In this document: piece by piece, positions 7,243 to 15,849 of the stretch
How positions within the stretch are numbered: position 1 is the first letter of the stretch
Layout of the letters: each line of letters opens with the position of its first letter
Origin: a virus
Direction: 5' to 3' (one strand)
Length of the DNA stretch: 64,000 nt
IMG/VR virus record: IMGVR_UViG_3300020122_000665
Location: 1-64,000 of that record
Notes under the pieces: model-generated
The model's input: only the letters and a program-made list of their open reading frames with translations
Told to the model about the DNA's origin: nothing
Database searches by the model: none
Program-made: the position numbers and the translations under genes

Positions 7243-8604
7243 TCAGACCCACCCGATGGGGTCTGTGCTGACGCCGCGCACGAGCGGCGGATCGCCGGCG
7301 CCGGTCATCGCGAGCGCGTGCGACCACAGGCGGTCGCCGTGGCCCGCAGCGGTGCGCGGCACCTCGAACACGATGTTTCCGGCCTTGGTGATGATGCGGC
7401 GGAGGGAGATCGTCTCGGCGCGCAGCGCCTCGCCCTCCTTGCCACGCGGCAGGCGGACGCGGCCGTCGCGATACCAGCGCATCAGGCGCGTCGCCATCTG
7501 CTCCTTCAGCTCGTTCGTGAACTTCATTGGGACGACCTCTTCGCCCCAGTCCTCGACGAGTTCCTGTCCGAGCTGCGTGCCCATTCCGGTGACGTCGGGG
7601 TAGAAGCGGTCCCACCCGAATTGCGCCCGCGCCTGGTCGAGAAACCTACGCTGCGCGCGGAAGGCGGTGCGCGGCCACACCATTGGCGGCAGCGTCCACG
7701 CGACGCCGCGGTAGATGACGACCACCGTGAGAGAGGACAGGTCGACCTCGTAGCCGACGTCGTAGCCGGCATAGACCTCCACGCCTTCCGGCCGGGCGGC
7801 GGGGTTGCCGATCCACTCGTAGACCTCGCGCGGCATCTCGCCCCGCCAGGAGCTGGCGCGGTTGACCATCGACGTCGGCAGGTACTGCAGGTTCGCGTCG
7901 AGCCAGGCGCAGCGATACCACTGGTCGAAGATGCGAGGGTCGCCGCCGGCGAGCGTCATGAGGTGGTCGAAGTCCACCGTCATGCCGTCGGCGATCATGT
8001 CGTCGATGGTGACGTGGTGCATCGACCAGCCGGCCGGGCCGATGCCGCGCTGAGCGTCCTTCGCCCACTCGTAGAAGACGCCCTGCGCGCCGTTCGGCGT
8101 CGAGAGAACGCGCAGCCGGTAATTGCTGCGCGTCGTCATCGCGAACGCGCCGTCGCGGATGCCCTCGGGGTCCTGATGGTAGTGGTACTCGTCGAGCCAC
8201 GTGTCGCCGTGCATCGAGCGCGCGGTGCGCGCGTTCGCGGCGAGCGCCACCACCTTCCCGCCGCGCCGCCACGCGACCTCCGACGTGTTGTTGGTGACGT
8301 AGTCGATCATCTCGACCATGCCGTAGGCGGCCAGCGTCTGGCAGTGGAGCCGCACCTGCTCGAGCACCTCGCTCGAGCGCTTCTCGTTCACCGAGAGCAC
8401 GAGCTGCGGCCGCTTCTCCATCGCGCCGAGGAGCGCGCCGGCGGCCGTCCCGTCAGAGAATCCTCCCTGCCGCGTCTTCACGAGGCAGGCGATGCGCGCG
8501 GGGTCGAGGATCCACCGCCGCTGCTTCGGCAGGAAGCAGCGCTGCAGCCAGCGACCGATGGGCGAGTACCCGCCCGGCGTGTCAGTGGGGCTGACCGGAA
8601 CCAT
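7243..8604 (-). CDS. terL: Terminase large subunit (Mu gp28-like)
   Basis: This 453-residue protein begins with an ATPase domain in which KTRQGGFSDGT (about residues 43-53) takes the place of the Walker A/adenine-binding region, as in the KSRQxGFS of Mu gp28-type terminases. Walker B is TWLDEYHYH (about 135). The C-terminal RNase-H-like nuclease shows AGYDVGYEVDLSSL (about 281) and DVTGMGTQLG (about 343) as acidic metal-binding sites. It cuts and packages concatemeric DNA into the prohead. The start overlaps the small terminase by 23 nt. Confidence 0.85.
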   Translation of the reverse strand: MVPVSPTDTPGGYSPIGRWLQRCFLPKQRRWILDPARIACLVKTRQGGFSDGTAAGALLGAMEKRPQLVLSVNEKRSSEVLEQVRLHCQTLAAYGMVEMIDYVTNNTSEVAWRRGGKVVALAANARTARSMHGDTWLDEYHYHQDPEGIRDGAFAMTTRSNYRLRVLSTPNGAQGVFYEWAKDAQRGIGPAGWSMHHVTIDDMIADGMTVDFDHLMTLAGGDPRIFDQWYRCAWLDANLQYLPTSMVNRASSWRGEMPREVYEWIGNPAARPEGVEVYAGYDVGYEVDLSSLTVVVIYRGVAWTLPPMVWPRTAFRAQRRFLDQARAQFGWDRFYPDVTGMGTQLGQELVEDWGEEVVPMKFTNELKEQMATRLMRWYRDGRVRLPRGKEGEALRAETISLRRIITKAGNIVFEVPRTAAGHGDRLWSHALAMTGAGDPPLVRGVSTDPIGWV

Positions 8605-9412
8605 CTTCGGTCTTCGCGCCCGCCGGCGCCGAGTGGTCGCCGTCGCGGTCGAAGCCCCACACCTGCACGAGCCGCTCGCGCTCCTTCGTGACGAAGTCGG
8701 GGTCCGTCGGGAGCAGGAACACGCCCGGCCCCTCGGCGATCTTCCCGCTCGCCTTGTTCTCGGCGAGGAGCGCCTCCGCCTCGAGCTTGCGGCGCTGGAG
8801 CTCTGCCTGCGCGTCCAGCGTCAGCTCGCCCTTCAGCAGCCGCAGCGTCATCATCGCCTGCGCGTGGAAGCGCGACGCGGCGTTCACCATCTGGACGGCC
8901 TGGCCCTCGACAAGCACCACCACCTCGCCGTCCTCCTCGATCTGCTTGATGCGGCTGGCCGACAGCAGCTTGTTTGCCCACACCTCCAGGGCGTAGGCCG
9001 ACGCCGCCCCCGACTCCTCGATGTCGGCTAGGAGAGCCGACTGCTTCAGCCGGCGCGCCGCCGCCGCCGCCATCTCGGGGGCGAGCTTCTCCATCTCCGG
9101 CGCGAGTTTCTCGGCGAGTTTCTCGGCGACCTTCTCAGCGACCTTGGCGGAGACCTCGGGGTCGGTTGCACCCTTCGCACTTGCCTGCAAGAGCACTGCA
9201 CCAGCCGCTGCACTGACAGGGTCGACACCGCGCTTAATGTCGCGCTTATACTTGGCTCTTGCGGCGTGCCATTTCTCGTCGGCGCAGCGGTGCTTAAGGC
9301 TGCTCAGGCTGCACCCGGGCTGCCCCCTCATGCGCTCATGCAGCTCGGGAATCGTCATCTCGCCGGTGACGAAGACGTTCCTCGGGTCGGAGTACGAAGG
9401 CGGGTCGATCAC
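8582..9412 (-). CDS. terS: Terminase small subunit-like protein
   Basis: This 276-residue protein lies directly upstream of and overlapping the large terminase. The N-terminal HTH-like region (TIPELHERM...CSLSSLKHRCADEKW) resembles DNA-binding domains of small terminases. A repeated coiled-coil (KVAEKVAEKLAEKLAPEME) follows around residues 95-125. The GTG at 9412 is chosen because GAGG lies just upstream and because the GCTGTACCTC element would otherwise be inside the gene. The C-terminal TDPDFVTKERERLVQVWGF is charged and would contact the large subunit. Confidence 0.7.
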   Translation of the reverse strand: MIDPPSYSDPRNVFVTGEMTIPELHERMRGQPGCSLSSLKHRCADEKWHAARAKYKRDIKRGVDPVSAAAGAVLLQASAKGATDPEVSAKVAEKVAEKLAEKLAPEMEKLAPEMAAAAARRLKQSALLADIEESGAASAYALEVWANKLLSASRIKQIEEDGEVVVLVEGQAVQMVNAASRFHAQAMMTLRLLKGELTLDAQAELQRRKLEAEALLAENKASGKIAEGPGVFLLPTDPDFVTKERERLVQVWGFDRDGDHSAPAGAKTEDGSGQPH

Positions 9413-9418
9413 GCCTCG

Positions 9419-9428
9419 GAGGTACAGC
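9419..9428 (-). promoter_or_regulatory. GCTGTACCTC element, copy 4
   Basis: An exact minus-strand copy only 7 nt upstream of the GTG start of the small terminase. If it were a -10 element, the mRNA would be close to leaderless. Confidence 0.55.
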
Positions 9429-9473
9429 GGGGCCCCCAGCCGCACGAGGCGGGCCGACCTATTACAGGGGGTG

Positions 9474-9629
9474 CTACGGCTTCTCTATTGGTGCCAGGTT
9501 CGCGGCGACAAGGACGAGAACCAGCAGCATCGTTGCGTTGAGGCCTACCGAAACAGCGCGCAGACCTGGCGCCGCGAGCGCCACGTTGCCGGCGAGGAAC
9601 GCGAGAAACAGAATGACGATCGCCCACAT
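9474..9629 (-). CDS. Small two-span membrane protein (holin-like)
   Basis: This 51-residue protein has two hydrophobic segments (WAIVILFLAFLAGNVALAA and MLLVLVLVAANLA) joined by a short loop with one Arg. Size and topology fit a class II or III holin, but small membrane proteins of other roles look alike. The ATG overlaps the upstream stop (TGATG). Confidence 0.6.
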   Translation of the reverse strand: MWAIVILFLAFLAGNVALAAPGLRAVSVGLNATMLLVLVLVAANLAPIEKP

Positions 9630-10081
9630 CAGGACAACCTCTTCGGCGGGCCGTCATCAGACCAGAGCCAGGAGGCACCGCGGGCCCCACCGGACATGAT
9701 CGCGATCATGCCCGCGACGTTCAGTTTCACGTCGACGATGATCTGCGCGCCATCGAACCGTGTTTTCTCCCATTCGTCGCCGAGGTGCCGGTAAACCTCG
9801 AAGAATCCGGCTCGCTGTGGCCACTGCTCGTCGAGAAGCTCGACCTTGAGCGCTCGACACAACATCACGTGCGTCATCGCGGAGCCGCAGTGGATTTTGA
9901 AGTCCGCGCTCGCCCTCCCCGTCTGGACCTCAGCCTTCTTCAGCGCGGCGTGGAGACGCGCCGACCAGCACGAGGCGTCGTTGATATTCTTGTCGGCGAG
10001 CGCCAGGGCGATTCCACGCTCCGTCTCGAGGTAGATGCGGTCGGGGTCGTTCGCCTCTCCCACGTGCTGCGCGAGCCGCAC
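9629..10081 (-). CDS. Hypothetical protein
   Basis: This 150-residue mixed alpha/beta protein starts at GTG 10081, the only start available in this frame. It contains IYLETERGIALALADK and WEKTRFDGAQIIVDVKLN. It is tightly packed between two genes. The function is unknown. Confidence 0.65.
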   Translation of the reverse strand: MRLAQHVGEANDPDRIYLETERGIALALADKNINDASCWSARLHAALKKAEVQTGRASADFKIHCGSAMTHVMLCRALKVELLDEQWPQRAGFFEVYRHLGDEWEKTRFDGAQIIVDVKLNVAGMIAIMSGGARGASWLWSDDGPPKRLS

Positions 10082-10112
10082 CGTCGTCGCTCGGAGCGGG
10101 TCGAGATCCGCG

Positions 10113-10445
10113 TCAGCCCCATCGCAGCCGACCGGGCAAGTCGGCCGGCGTGTGCAGCACGTAGCAGCTCGGGCACTTCTTCATCGGCGACTCCTGGCGA
10201 ATAGGGAGAACGGAGAAGATGGCTTCGCGGCGGGAGAGCTTTCGCAGCGGCCTCGCGAGAAAGTCCGACGGCGAGAATCCCCTCGGCAGCGCGATGTCCA
10301 TCACGCGGCGCGCCTCTTCGACAGAGCCAGCCTCTTTGATCAAGAGACGGCACTCGGCGTAGCCCATCGTCGACACCTTGGAGAGCGCCTCCGCCCCCTC
10401 GTGCAGTGCGTGCTCCTCGATGACGGCGCGGTCCTCGTCGATCAC
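10113..10445 (-). CDS. Hypothetical protein with a C-terminal Cys pair
   Basis: This 110-residue protein has a GTG at 10445 overlapping the upstream stop (GTGA). The helical N-terminal two thirds (SKVSTMGYAECRLLIKEAGS) are followed by MKKCPSCYVLH. An internal ATG with AGGAG at 10184 could also yield a separate 23-residue peptide. The function is unknown. Confidence 0.6.
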   Translation of the reverse strand: MIDEDRAVIEEHALHEGAEALSKVSTMGYAECRLLIKEAGSVEEARRVMDIALPRGFSPSDFLARPLRKLSRREAIFSVLPIRQESPMKKCPSCYVLHTPADLPGRLRWG

Positions 10446-11707
10446 GGGCTCCTCGCTTCCTCGGCGGCGACCTCGCGCGGCGGATCGATTCCCGGCCGCA
10501 TGTTCGTCTTTCCGAGCCTCGACGCGTGCCAGTTGCACGCCGCGGCGGCGACGGTGACGATGCGGTGCAGGCGCTTCTCCTCGCTGCCGCCCGGGTTGTG
10601 GAGCGCCTTGCTGGCGAGGAATCCGATCAGCCAGAGCCAATCGGCGTCCGTCTTGCCGACGTCGTGGTCGCTGCCCCACCGCTCGCGCTGGTGCGCGGCT
10701 TCGATCTCGACGGCGTGCGCGAAGTGGATGATCTCCGGCGCGTTGATCGTGGCCAGCAGCTCGCGGACGCGACTGCTCAGCCGCTCGCGCTCGTCCTCCG
10801 AGGCGGAGAGCATCTTCGCCGCGGCCTCTTCGCGCGCTATCGCGTCCGCCTCGCGCGTCACCATCCGCGCGGCGACGGCCGGCAGGTCGCTCCAATCGTG
10901 CATCGTGAGCTCGGCCGGCTCGCCTTTGAGGGCGGCCGCCGTCTTCGTCAGCAGCTCGTCCATGCGCTCGCGCAGATGGTCGGCCTCGTCGATGTGCAGC
11001 CGCGCCTCCGCCAGGTCGCGCTCGGCGGCGCGCGCTCGAGCTCGCCAATCGGCCGGCTTGCAGTCGGCCTCCGCCTTCGTCAGTGCATCGCCGACGACGT
11101 GCGCGTTCGCGGGAACGTGCGGCCGCGCCTCCTCGGGGCTCGCGCCGGCGTCGCGGGACGCGTGCCACGGCGCCCACGCGGCGGCGTGCGCCGCGGCCGC
11201 CGCGATGCGCTGACAGCCGGACTCGTCGCACCGCTCCGGCTCGGGGTGGGCGTCCGCCGCGCGCTCGTGCTCGACCACGCCATCGCGGTCGGGCTCGGCC
11301 CACTTGCGCGCCTTGTTCTTGGCGAGCTTCAGACGGAGGGCCACGAGGGGGTTGAGACCGAGGCGGTCGACGATGTAGAGCGCGAGCATCATCGTGTCCG
11401 CGCACTCCTCGGCGACGGACTCGGCGGTGTCGCCGATGCTGATGGCGCGCAGCACTTCGCGGGCCTCGCGCATCAGGTGGCGTGCCGCCGCCGCGGTGCG
11501 CTCTCCGGGGAAGGTCGCGCGGGCCCACTCGATGTGCTCCGTGACGAACGCTTCCCACTCGCCGCCGCGCTGCGCGCCGGCGGCGGTTGCGAAGGCGGCC
11601 GTTGCGCAGTCGCGACCGCAGTACAACTTGCCTTCGTGCGCGGCGCCAAAAAGACACAGCCCGTGGCCAGGCTCTATTTTGACAGAGCAGCGACTACACG
11701 TTCTCAC
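10442..11707 (-). CDS. Two-domain protein: DUF550/MazG-like dNTP pyrophosphohydrolase fused to a conserved phage domain
   Basis: This 421-residue protein opens with a Cys-rich segment (CSRC, CLFG, YCGRDC). A DUF550-type all-alpha pyrophosphohydrolase domain follows at about residues 55-145, with MREAREVL and EECADTMML supplying the acidic metal ligands (family ExxE...ExxD). A long coiled linker leads to a C-terminal domain with HQRERWGSDHDVGKTDADW and ASKALHNPGG, a set often seen in phage proteins. DUF550/MazZ-like enzymes hydrolyse dATP/dGTP. The GTG at 11707 has GAGGAGGACGTC upstream, which decides the start. Confidence 0.7.
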   Translation of the reverse strand: MRTCSRCSVKIEPGHGLCLFGAAHEGKLYCGRDCATAAFATAAGAQRGGEWEAFVTEHIEWARATFPGERTAAAARHLMREAREVLRAISIGDTAESVAEECADTMMLALYIVDRLGLNPLVALRLKLAKNKARKWAEPDRDGVVEHERAADAHPEPERCDESGCQRIAAAAAHAAAWAPWHASRDAGASPEEARPHVPANAHVVGDALTKAEADCKPADWRARARAAERDLAEARLHIDEADHLRERMDELLTKTAAALKGEPAELTMHDWSDLPAVAARMVTREADAIAREEAAAKMLSASEDERERLSSRVRELLATINAPEIIHFAHAVEIEAAHQRERWGSDHDVGKTDADWLWLIGFLASKALHNPGGSEEKRLHRIVTVAAAACNWHASRLGKTNMRPGIDPPREVAAEEARSP

Positions 11708-11750
11708 GACGTCCTCCTCGATGCGTTCGCATTGCGAGCGCACATGCAGT

Positions 11751-11770
11751 TGCATTGCCCGCGCAATGCA
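11751..11770. repeat. Perfect inverted repeat TGCATTGC/GCAATGCA
   Basis: Two 8-bp arms with a 4-nt spacer (CCGC) lie in the gap before the GTG at 11707. Related words (GCAATGCGAACGCAT) follow at 11711-11735, and similar ones occur near 21400 and 57811. It could be a regulator site. Confidence 0.4.
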
Positions 11771-11776
11771 GGCGCA

Positions 11777-12319
11777 TCACTTCGCCGACTGCTCTTCCTT
11801 CAGCGCGGCGTACTCCCGCTTTAACAACGCGATCTCCGCCTTCAGCTCCGCCACGAGCTCGCCGGGAGGCAGACCGCCCGGCTTCTCGACCGTCACGACG
11901 TAGCGGCCTTCGGGCGTGCCGACGCGAACGGCGGAGACGAAGTTCGGCGCGTGCTTGCAACTCTTCGCCAGGCTCTCCGCGATGGAGCGCATCGCCCAGT
12001 GCGACGGCTTCACTTCGAGGTCGGGGCCATTCTGCGACGTGGTCGTCTTCGGGTGGACGCCCTCGAGCAGCTCGGCGAGCATCTCGCGGAGCGGCGTCGT
12101 CAGCTCGTCGACGAAGCTGTCGCTGGTGGTGATGGCGAGAATCGGGAAGACGCGGCGCACCTCGCGGCCGATGGCGACCGCCGCGTCGCGGCTCTCGTCG
12201 CAGAACTCCTGCGCCCACAGTAGCGCGTGCGCCAAACCGACGGCCTCGTCGTCGCCGCGCGCTTTCGCCTCGTCGTGAATCTTGCGCAGCCGCTCCTCGG
12301 TGTACTGGTCAGATCCCAC
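11777..12319 (-). CDS. Hypothetical helical protein
   Basis: This 180-residue protein has a GTG start at 12319 with TTGAGGAGG upstream. Acidic helical segments are followed by a C-terminal coiled-coil (ELVAELKAEIALLKREYAA). No domain is recognised. Confidence 0.65.
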   Translation of the reverse strand: MGSDQYTEERLRKIHDEAKARGDDEAVGLAHALLWAQEFCDESRDAAVAIGREVRRVFPILAITTSDSFVDELTTPLREMLAELLEGVHPKTTTSQNGPDLEVKPSHWAMRSIAESLAKSCKHAPNFVSAVRVGTPEGRYVVTVEKPGGLPPGELVAELKAEIALLKREYAALKEEQSAK

Positions 12320-13016
12320 GTCTCGCCTCCTCAACGCTCGGCACCGGGAAGAGCCGAATCGCTCCGCCGTCCCGCTCGAGCCGCACGCCTTCGATCTTCC
12401 CCGCCTCCGCCCAGTGAGCGATGCTCGCGCGCGCCGACGCCGCGTTCGCGTAGTGCGTCTTCAGCCCGCCGTCGAGCAGTTGCTTCAGCGTCTGCCCGGG
12501 TGCCGCGCGCACCGCACGGGCGAGCCGCTCGCACGTGGCGCGCCACGGCGTCCAGCGGCCGCGCCCGGTCGGCGCGCCGGCGACGGCGGTTTTCTGGCGC
12601 TCATGGAGCCGAGAGCGCAGCAGCGCATCGATTCGCCGGCGCATCGCCGGGTGCGCGCGCTCCTCGATGCGCTCGGCGACGTGCTGCTCCGTCTCGTAGC
12701 GCGTCGGGGGTCTCACCTCGAGAACGCCGACTCCGAGCATCTCAGCGACGCGGAATACGCCGTGCCGATACGACTTCGCGCGCGGCACGGCCGCCCACGC
12801 GAAGTGGGCGCTCTTCCGCCACGCCTCCGCCTGCAGCAGCACGTCGAGCGAGAGGGCGCGCTTCAGCTCGACGACCACCAGCAGCGCGCCGCGCACGGCG
12901 ACGATGTCGGCGACGGCGCCGGCGTCGACCTCCTGGTAGACGTCCTCGAAGCCCTGGTCGCGCAGCCACGCGATCACCGGCGGACCGAGCTCCTCCTCGC
13001 GCGTTGGCCAGGTCAC
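12309..13016 (-). CDS. Putative PD-(D/E)XK nuclease
   Basis: This 235-residue protein has its GTG start overlapping the upstream stop (GTGA). Residues 30-60 show the nuclease core ADIVAVRGALLVVVELKRA, that is, D...ExK on adjacent strands, followed by VLLQAEAWRKSAHFAW, a pattern of restriction-endonuclease-fold proteins. The C-terminal half is Arg-rich with a winged-helix look (QTLKQLLDGGLKTHYANAA). It could act in DNA processing or host-DNA degradation. Confidence 0.6.
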   Translation of the reverse strand: MTWPTREEELGPPVIAWLRDQGFEDVYQEVDAGAVADIVAVRGALLVVVELKRALSLDVLLQAEAWRKSAHFAWAAVPRAKSYRHGVFRVAEMLGVGVLEVRPPTRYETEQHVAERIEERAHPAMRRRIDALLRSRLHERQKTAVAGAPTGRGRWTPWRATCERLARAVRAAPGQTLKQLLDGGLKTHYANAASARASIAHWAEAGKIEGVRLERDGGAIRLFPVPSVEEARRGI

Positions 13017-13210
13017 GGCTTCACGACCTTCCGAGGCCGCTTCCGGCGCGTGAGGTTGAACTTGCAGAGCAGGATGTCGCTGAATCGATTCCCGTCGACG
13101 ACGGGAGCGAGCTGCGAGTCCCACGATCGAATCCACTCAGCGGCGGCCTTCACCCCATACCAGAAGGTTTGGCGCTCGGCTTCATTCCTCGGTGCGCTGG
13201 GCCGCCTCAA
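13013..13210 (-). CDS. Hypothetical basic protein
   Basis: This 65-residue protein has a TTG start overlapping the preceding stop (TTGA), a junction also seen at 18530. It contains FWYGVKAAAEWIRSWDSQL and a basic end KFNLTRRKRPRKVVKP. The function is unknown. Confidence 0.55.
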   Translation of the reverse strand: MRRPSAPRNEAERQTFWYGVKAAAEWIRSWDSQLAPVVDGNRFSDILLCKFNLTRRKRPRKVVKP

Positions 13211-13443
13211 TTCGGCACCGCCAGGATGTGGGCCGCCACCTCTGGATCGTCGCGCCGCAGCAGCCGATAGAATCTCAGCCCCGTCGTGGGCATCAAAAAG
13301 CCGCCGGCAATCAGTTCGTTCACCGTCTCTGCTGCAACGTCGGTGAGGTCGAACGACTCGCCGGCCCTGGCGGCGCCCTTGCGCCATAGCGCGAAGTAGA
13401 GCGCCGTCGCGCGGAGCGACAGGCTGGCGAGGGTGATGCTCAC
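13207..13443 (-). CDS. Small winged-helix-like protein
   Basis: This 78-residue protein starts with GTG overlapping the upstream stop (GTGA). The order of helices, DLTDVAAETVNELIAGGFLM and then LRFYRLLRRDDPEV, is that of a winged-helix domain. It might be a DNA-binding regulator; no family is recognised. Confidence 0.6.
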   Translation of the reverse strand: MSITLASLSLRATALYFALWRKGAARAGESFDLTDVAAETVNELIAGGFLMPTTGLRFYRLLRRDDPEVAAHILAVPN

Positions 13444-13571
13444 TCCCCACCGATGGTGTCGAGGTACATCTCGTCGTGCTCCCGCAGCGCTGCGGCGTGG
13501 TCTACGCCGACGAGCTCCGCCGGGAGAGCGACGTCCGGCGTCTCGTGGACCACTTCAATCTCATTCAGCAT
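13440..13571 (-). CDS. Small acidic protein
   Basis: This 43-residue acidic peptide has an ATG overlapping the upstream stop (TGATG) and a stop overlapping the next start (GTGA). The function is unknown; coupled overlaps on both sides support it. Confidence 0.55.
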   Translation of the reverse strand: MLNEIEVVHETPDVALPAELVGVDHAAALREHDEMYLDTIGGE

Positions 13572-14011
13572 CACTTCTTCTCCGGTGTGGCGACCGCGTC
13601 GTCGTCGTGCTCGACGGCGTAGGCGCACTCGATGAGCGCGAGGCCGAGGCTCCGCGCGTCGTCGGGCGTTAGCCCGATTCCTTTCAGCGAGGCAGGGTCG
13701 AGAATGACGAAGACCTTCCCGTCGGCGTAGCCGATGGAATCGTCTTCGGGGACGAACATGCGGAACGCGAACGACTCGCAGCCGGCGTTCGACGCTTCGC
13801 CCTCCTTCTGCTTGCGACGGTGGCGCACGGCGGCGAGGTCGACGACCGGAGCCACCGGTTTCGGGCAATCTCCTTCGTGCCACGCCTCGCCGCAGAGGCC
13901 GCACGGCGCTCCGACGATCTCGCGGCTGCAGTCGAGACAGCGGTGCAGGTCTCCGAATCGGATCATCACCGATCCGCAGCAGTCGCAGAGCGGATCCTTG
14001 ATGAGAATCAC
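13571..14011 (-). CDS. Protein with two N-terminal zinc ribbons
   Basis: This 146-residue protein starts with GTG at 14011 overlapping the upstream stop. CDCC, CLDC and CGLCGEAWHEGDC lie in the first 50 residues. The C-terminal half (SIGYADGKVFVILDP) is a small alpha/beta domain. The zinc sites suggest nucleic-acid or protein contact. The exact role is unknown. Confidence 0.65.
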   Translation of the reverse strand: MILIKDPLCDCCGSVMIRFGDLHRCLDCSREIVGAPCGLCGEAWHEGDCPKPVAPVVDLAAVRHRRKQKEGEASNAGCESFAFRMFVPEDDSIGYADGKVFVILDPASLKGIGLTPDDARSLGLALIECAYAVEHDDDAVATPEKK

Positions 14012-14364
14012 CAGAGCCTCGCCGGCGCAAAGACGTAGAATGCCTTCTCGTCGTCGAGGCCGTGGAGGCGTCGCGCCTCCCAATCACAATCGCCGGCCTG
14101 AACGCAGCGGCGCCCGACGCGCTCCGCGGTATCCCTCCACGATGGGCGCTCGTCGCGCTCACGACATGCGTCGTAGTTGCGCGCCCACCGATCCGAGAGC
14201 TCCTGCCAGAACGCCGACGTGCCCTTCCAGTAGCGCGCCTCGTCCTCCGCCTCACTCTCGCGGTCCACCTCGATGCTGCAGGTCAGCGCGTCGACCACGC
14301 GGAGCGCCCCGCCGCCGCACGTGAGGCAGAACAGCAGCACCAGCACCCACTTGTTCACGTACAT
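14008..14364 (-). CDS. Exported or membrane-anchored small protein
   Basis: This 118-residue protein starts MYVNKWVLVLLFCLTCGGG, a signal peptide or N-terminal anchor, followed by a charged helical domain with several Trp and Cys residues. GGGAGGAG precedes the ATG at 14364. It may be a lysis accessory protein; no family is recognised. Confidence 0.65.
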   Translation of the reverse strand: MYVNKWVLVLLFCLTCGGGALRVVDALTCSIEVDRESEAEDEARYWKGTSAFWQELSDRWARNYDACRERDERPSWRDTAERVGRRCVQAGDCDWEARRLHGLDDEKAFYVFAPARLW

Positions 14365-14375
14365 GGTCTCCTCCC

Positions 14376-15251
14376 TCAGCCGTTCTTCGCGGCGTGCCGC
14401 GGCGGCGGTAGCGCGCGACGCGCCCCTCGCGCGCGACGCGATCGCTCGATAGGGCTCACTGGCCGCTCCGCCGGCGTCGGCTTCGAGATCCTCACCGCGG
14501 TCGTGAGCCTCTTGGGCGCGCGCCGATCCTCCTCCGCCATCCATCGCTGAAGCCGCTCCTTGAGCCTTGCGATCGAGCGCACCTCGATCTGGCGCACGCG
14601 CTCGCGTGATAGGTCGAGCTCGGTCGCGATCTCGTCGAGGAGTCGCCCTTCGGCGCGCTGAAGCAGGACGCGGCGCGCGCGGGGCTCCAAGGTGGCAAGA
14701 AGCCGCCGAAGGAGCGCCCGATTGTCGCTGGATTCGACTGCGGCGTCGGGCAGCGGCTGCGCGTCGTCCGCGAGCGTATCGGCGAGGATGAGCGGGGTAT
14801 CTCCCTTCCGCCACGCCCTCGCCGGGCCGCACAGGTCGCGCAGCATGTCGTCGCCGACGAGCCGCGCTACGCGATTCGCGGTCTTGAAGTCCTGCGCCTC
14901 GCCAGCGCCCCTGAGAATCGCACCGCGCCGGTCGATCAGGTGGGAGGGGACGCGAATCATCGCTCCCATGTCCTGCACATGGCGGCGCATCGCGTGGGTG
15001 ACCCAGTGCTGCGCGTACGTGAAGAACTTCACGCCGCGCGCCTCGTCGAATCGGCGCGCCGCCTCGCGCACTCCGAGGTTGCCCTCGGACACGAGGTCAT
15101 CGAACCCGATCGCGGCGCCGGAGCGCGGAAGCCAGTAGCGCGCCATCCTCATGACGAAGATCCGCATCTCCTTGATTCGCGCCGTCAGCTCCTCGTTCGA
15201 CACGTCGTGCTGCGGGCAGCGATCGTCGTCGAGCGCCGTCTCGTCGCTCAT
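14376..15251 (-). CDS. Phage sigma-70-family RNA polymerase sigma factor
   Basis: This 291-residue protein has region 2 (about 50-125: FDDLVSEGNLGVREAARRFD, KFFTYAQHWVTHAMRR and then IRVPSHL, the core-binding and -10-reading segment) and region 4 (about 210-255: LLDEIATELDLSRERVRQIE, the -35-reading HTH). This is RpoD/RpoS/RpoH-like architecture without region 1.1. It should redirect host RNA polymerase to phage promoters, and the repeated GCTGTACCTC element is a candidate target (inference). The start at 15251 overlaps the upstream stop. Confidence 0.85.
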   Translation of the reverse strand: MSDETALDDDRCPQHDVSNEELTARIKEMRIFVMRMARYWLPRSGAAIGFDDLVSEGNLGVREAARRFDEARGVKFFTYAQHWVTHAMRRHVQDMGAMIRVPSHLIDRRGAILRGAGEAQDFKTANRVARLVGDDMLRDLCGPARAWRKGDTPLILADTLADDAQPLPDAAVESSDNRALLRRLLATLEPRARRVLLQRAEGRLLDEIATELDLSRERVRQIEVRSIARLKERLQRWMAEEDRRAPKRLTTAVRISKPTPAERPVSPIERSRRARGARRALPPPRHAAKNG

Positions 15252-15397
15252 GCGAGCGCGCGGCGGCGCGCGGGCCGCTCCTCTTTCACGGGCTCCTCGT
15301 CTGGAACGTCCACGGTCGGTGGCGTTGCGTCGAAGTCGTCGTCAAAGACGCCTTCACGCTCCGGCGCCGAGCCTTCGCTGTCGACGAGAACGATCAT
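15248..15397 (-). CDS. Small acidic protein
   Basis: This 49-residue peptide (MIVLVDSEGSAPEREG and so on) is very acidic in the middle and ends in ARRRALA. Its ATG and stop overlap both neighbours (ATGA). As the gene just before the sigma factor it could be a regulator of it, but nothing shows this. Confidence 0.55.
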   Translation of the reverse strand: MIVLVDSEGSAPEREGVFDDDFDATPPTVDVPDEEPVKEERPARRRALA

Positions 15398-15849
15398 CCG
15401 CGCACTGCCGCTGCTGCGGGCGCCTGCTCGATCATTCCGCGCAGACGAGCGACCTCGGCGTCGAGCTTCGCGATGCGCGCCTGGTTGCGCGCGATCTCGG
15501 CGCGCTGCTGGTCCTTCCGCTTCAGCGCGTTCTTGAGCCCTTCCCCGTCGCGGAATCCGAACGAGGACGCGACGCGGTGGAACTCGTCGCGGTCCTCCAT
15601 GCGCGCCAGCGCGGCTGCGCGGCGCATCGCGTGCGCTTCCGCGGCGCGCCCGCGCCACTTCTTCTCGGCCCGCTCGGCGGCGACGCACTTGTTTCGCCAC
15701 CGGATGCAGTCCCGCTGCACCTCGAGCAGCACCGACGAGAGCGCTCCGATCTCCGCCTCGGCCAGATCGTCCCGCGGCGCGCTCCGCGTGTCGCCGGTCC
15801 CGATGGAGCGCAGCAGGTCTTCCACCCAACGGCCGATCGCGCCGAGCAT
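15394..15849 (-). CDS. Coiled-coil protein
   Basis: This 151-residue protein is helical throughout. The last 50 residues form a long coiled coil (DQQRAEIARNQARIAKLDAE). The start directly abuts the preceding stop codon. The function is unknown. Confidence 0.65.
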   Translation of the reverse strand: MLGAIGRWVEDLLRSIGTGDTRSAPRDDLAEAEIGALSSVLLEVQRDCIRWRNKCVAAERAEKKWRGRAAEAHAMRRAAALARMEDRDEFHRVASSFGFRDGEGLKNALKRKDQQRAEIARNQARIAKLDAEVARLRGMIEQAPAAAAVRG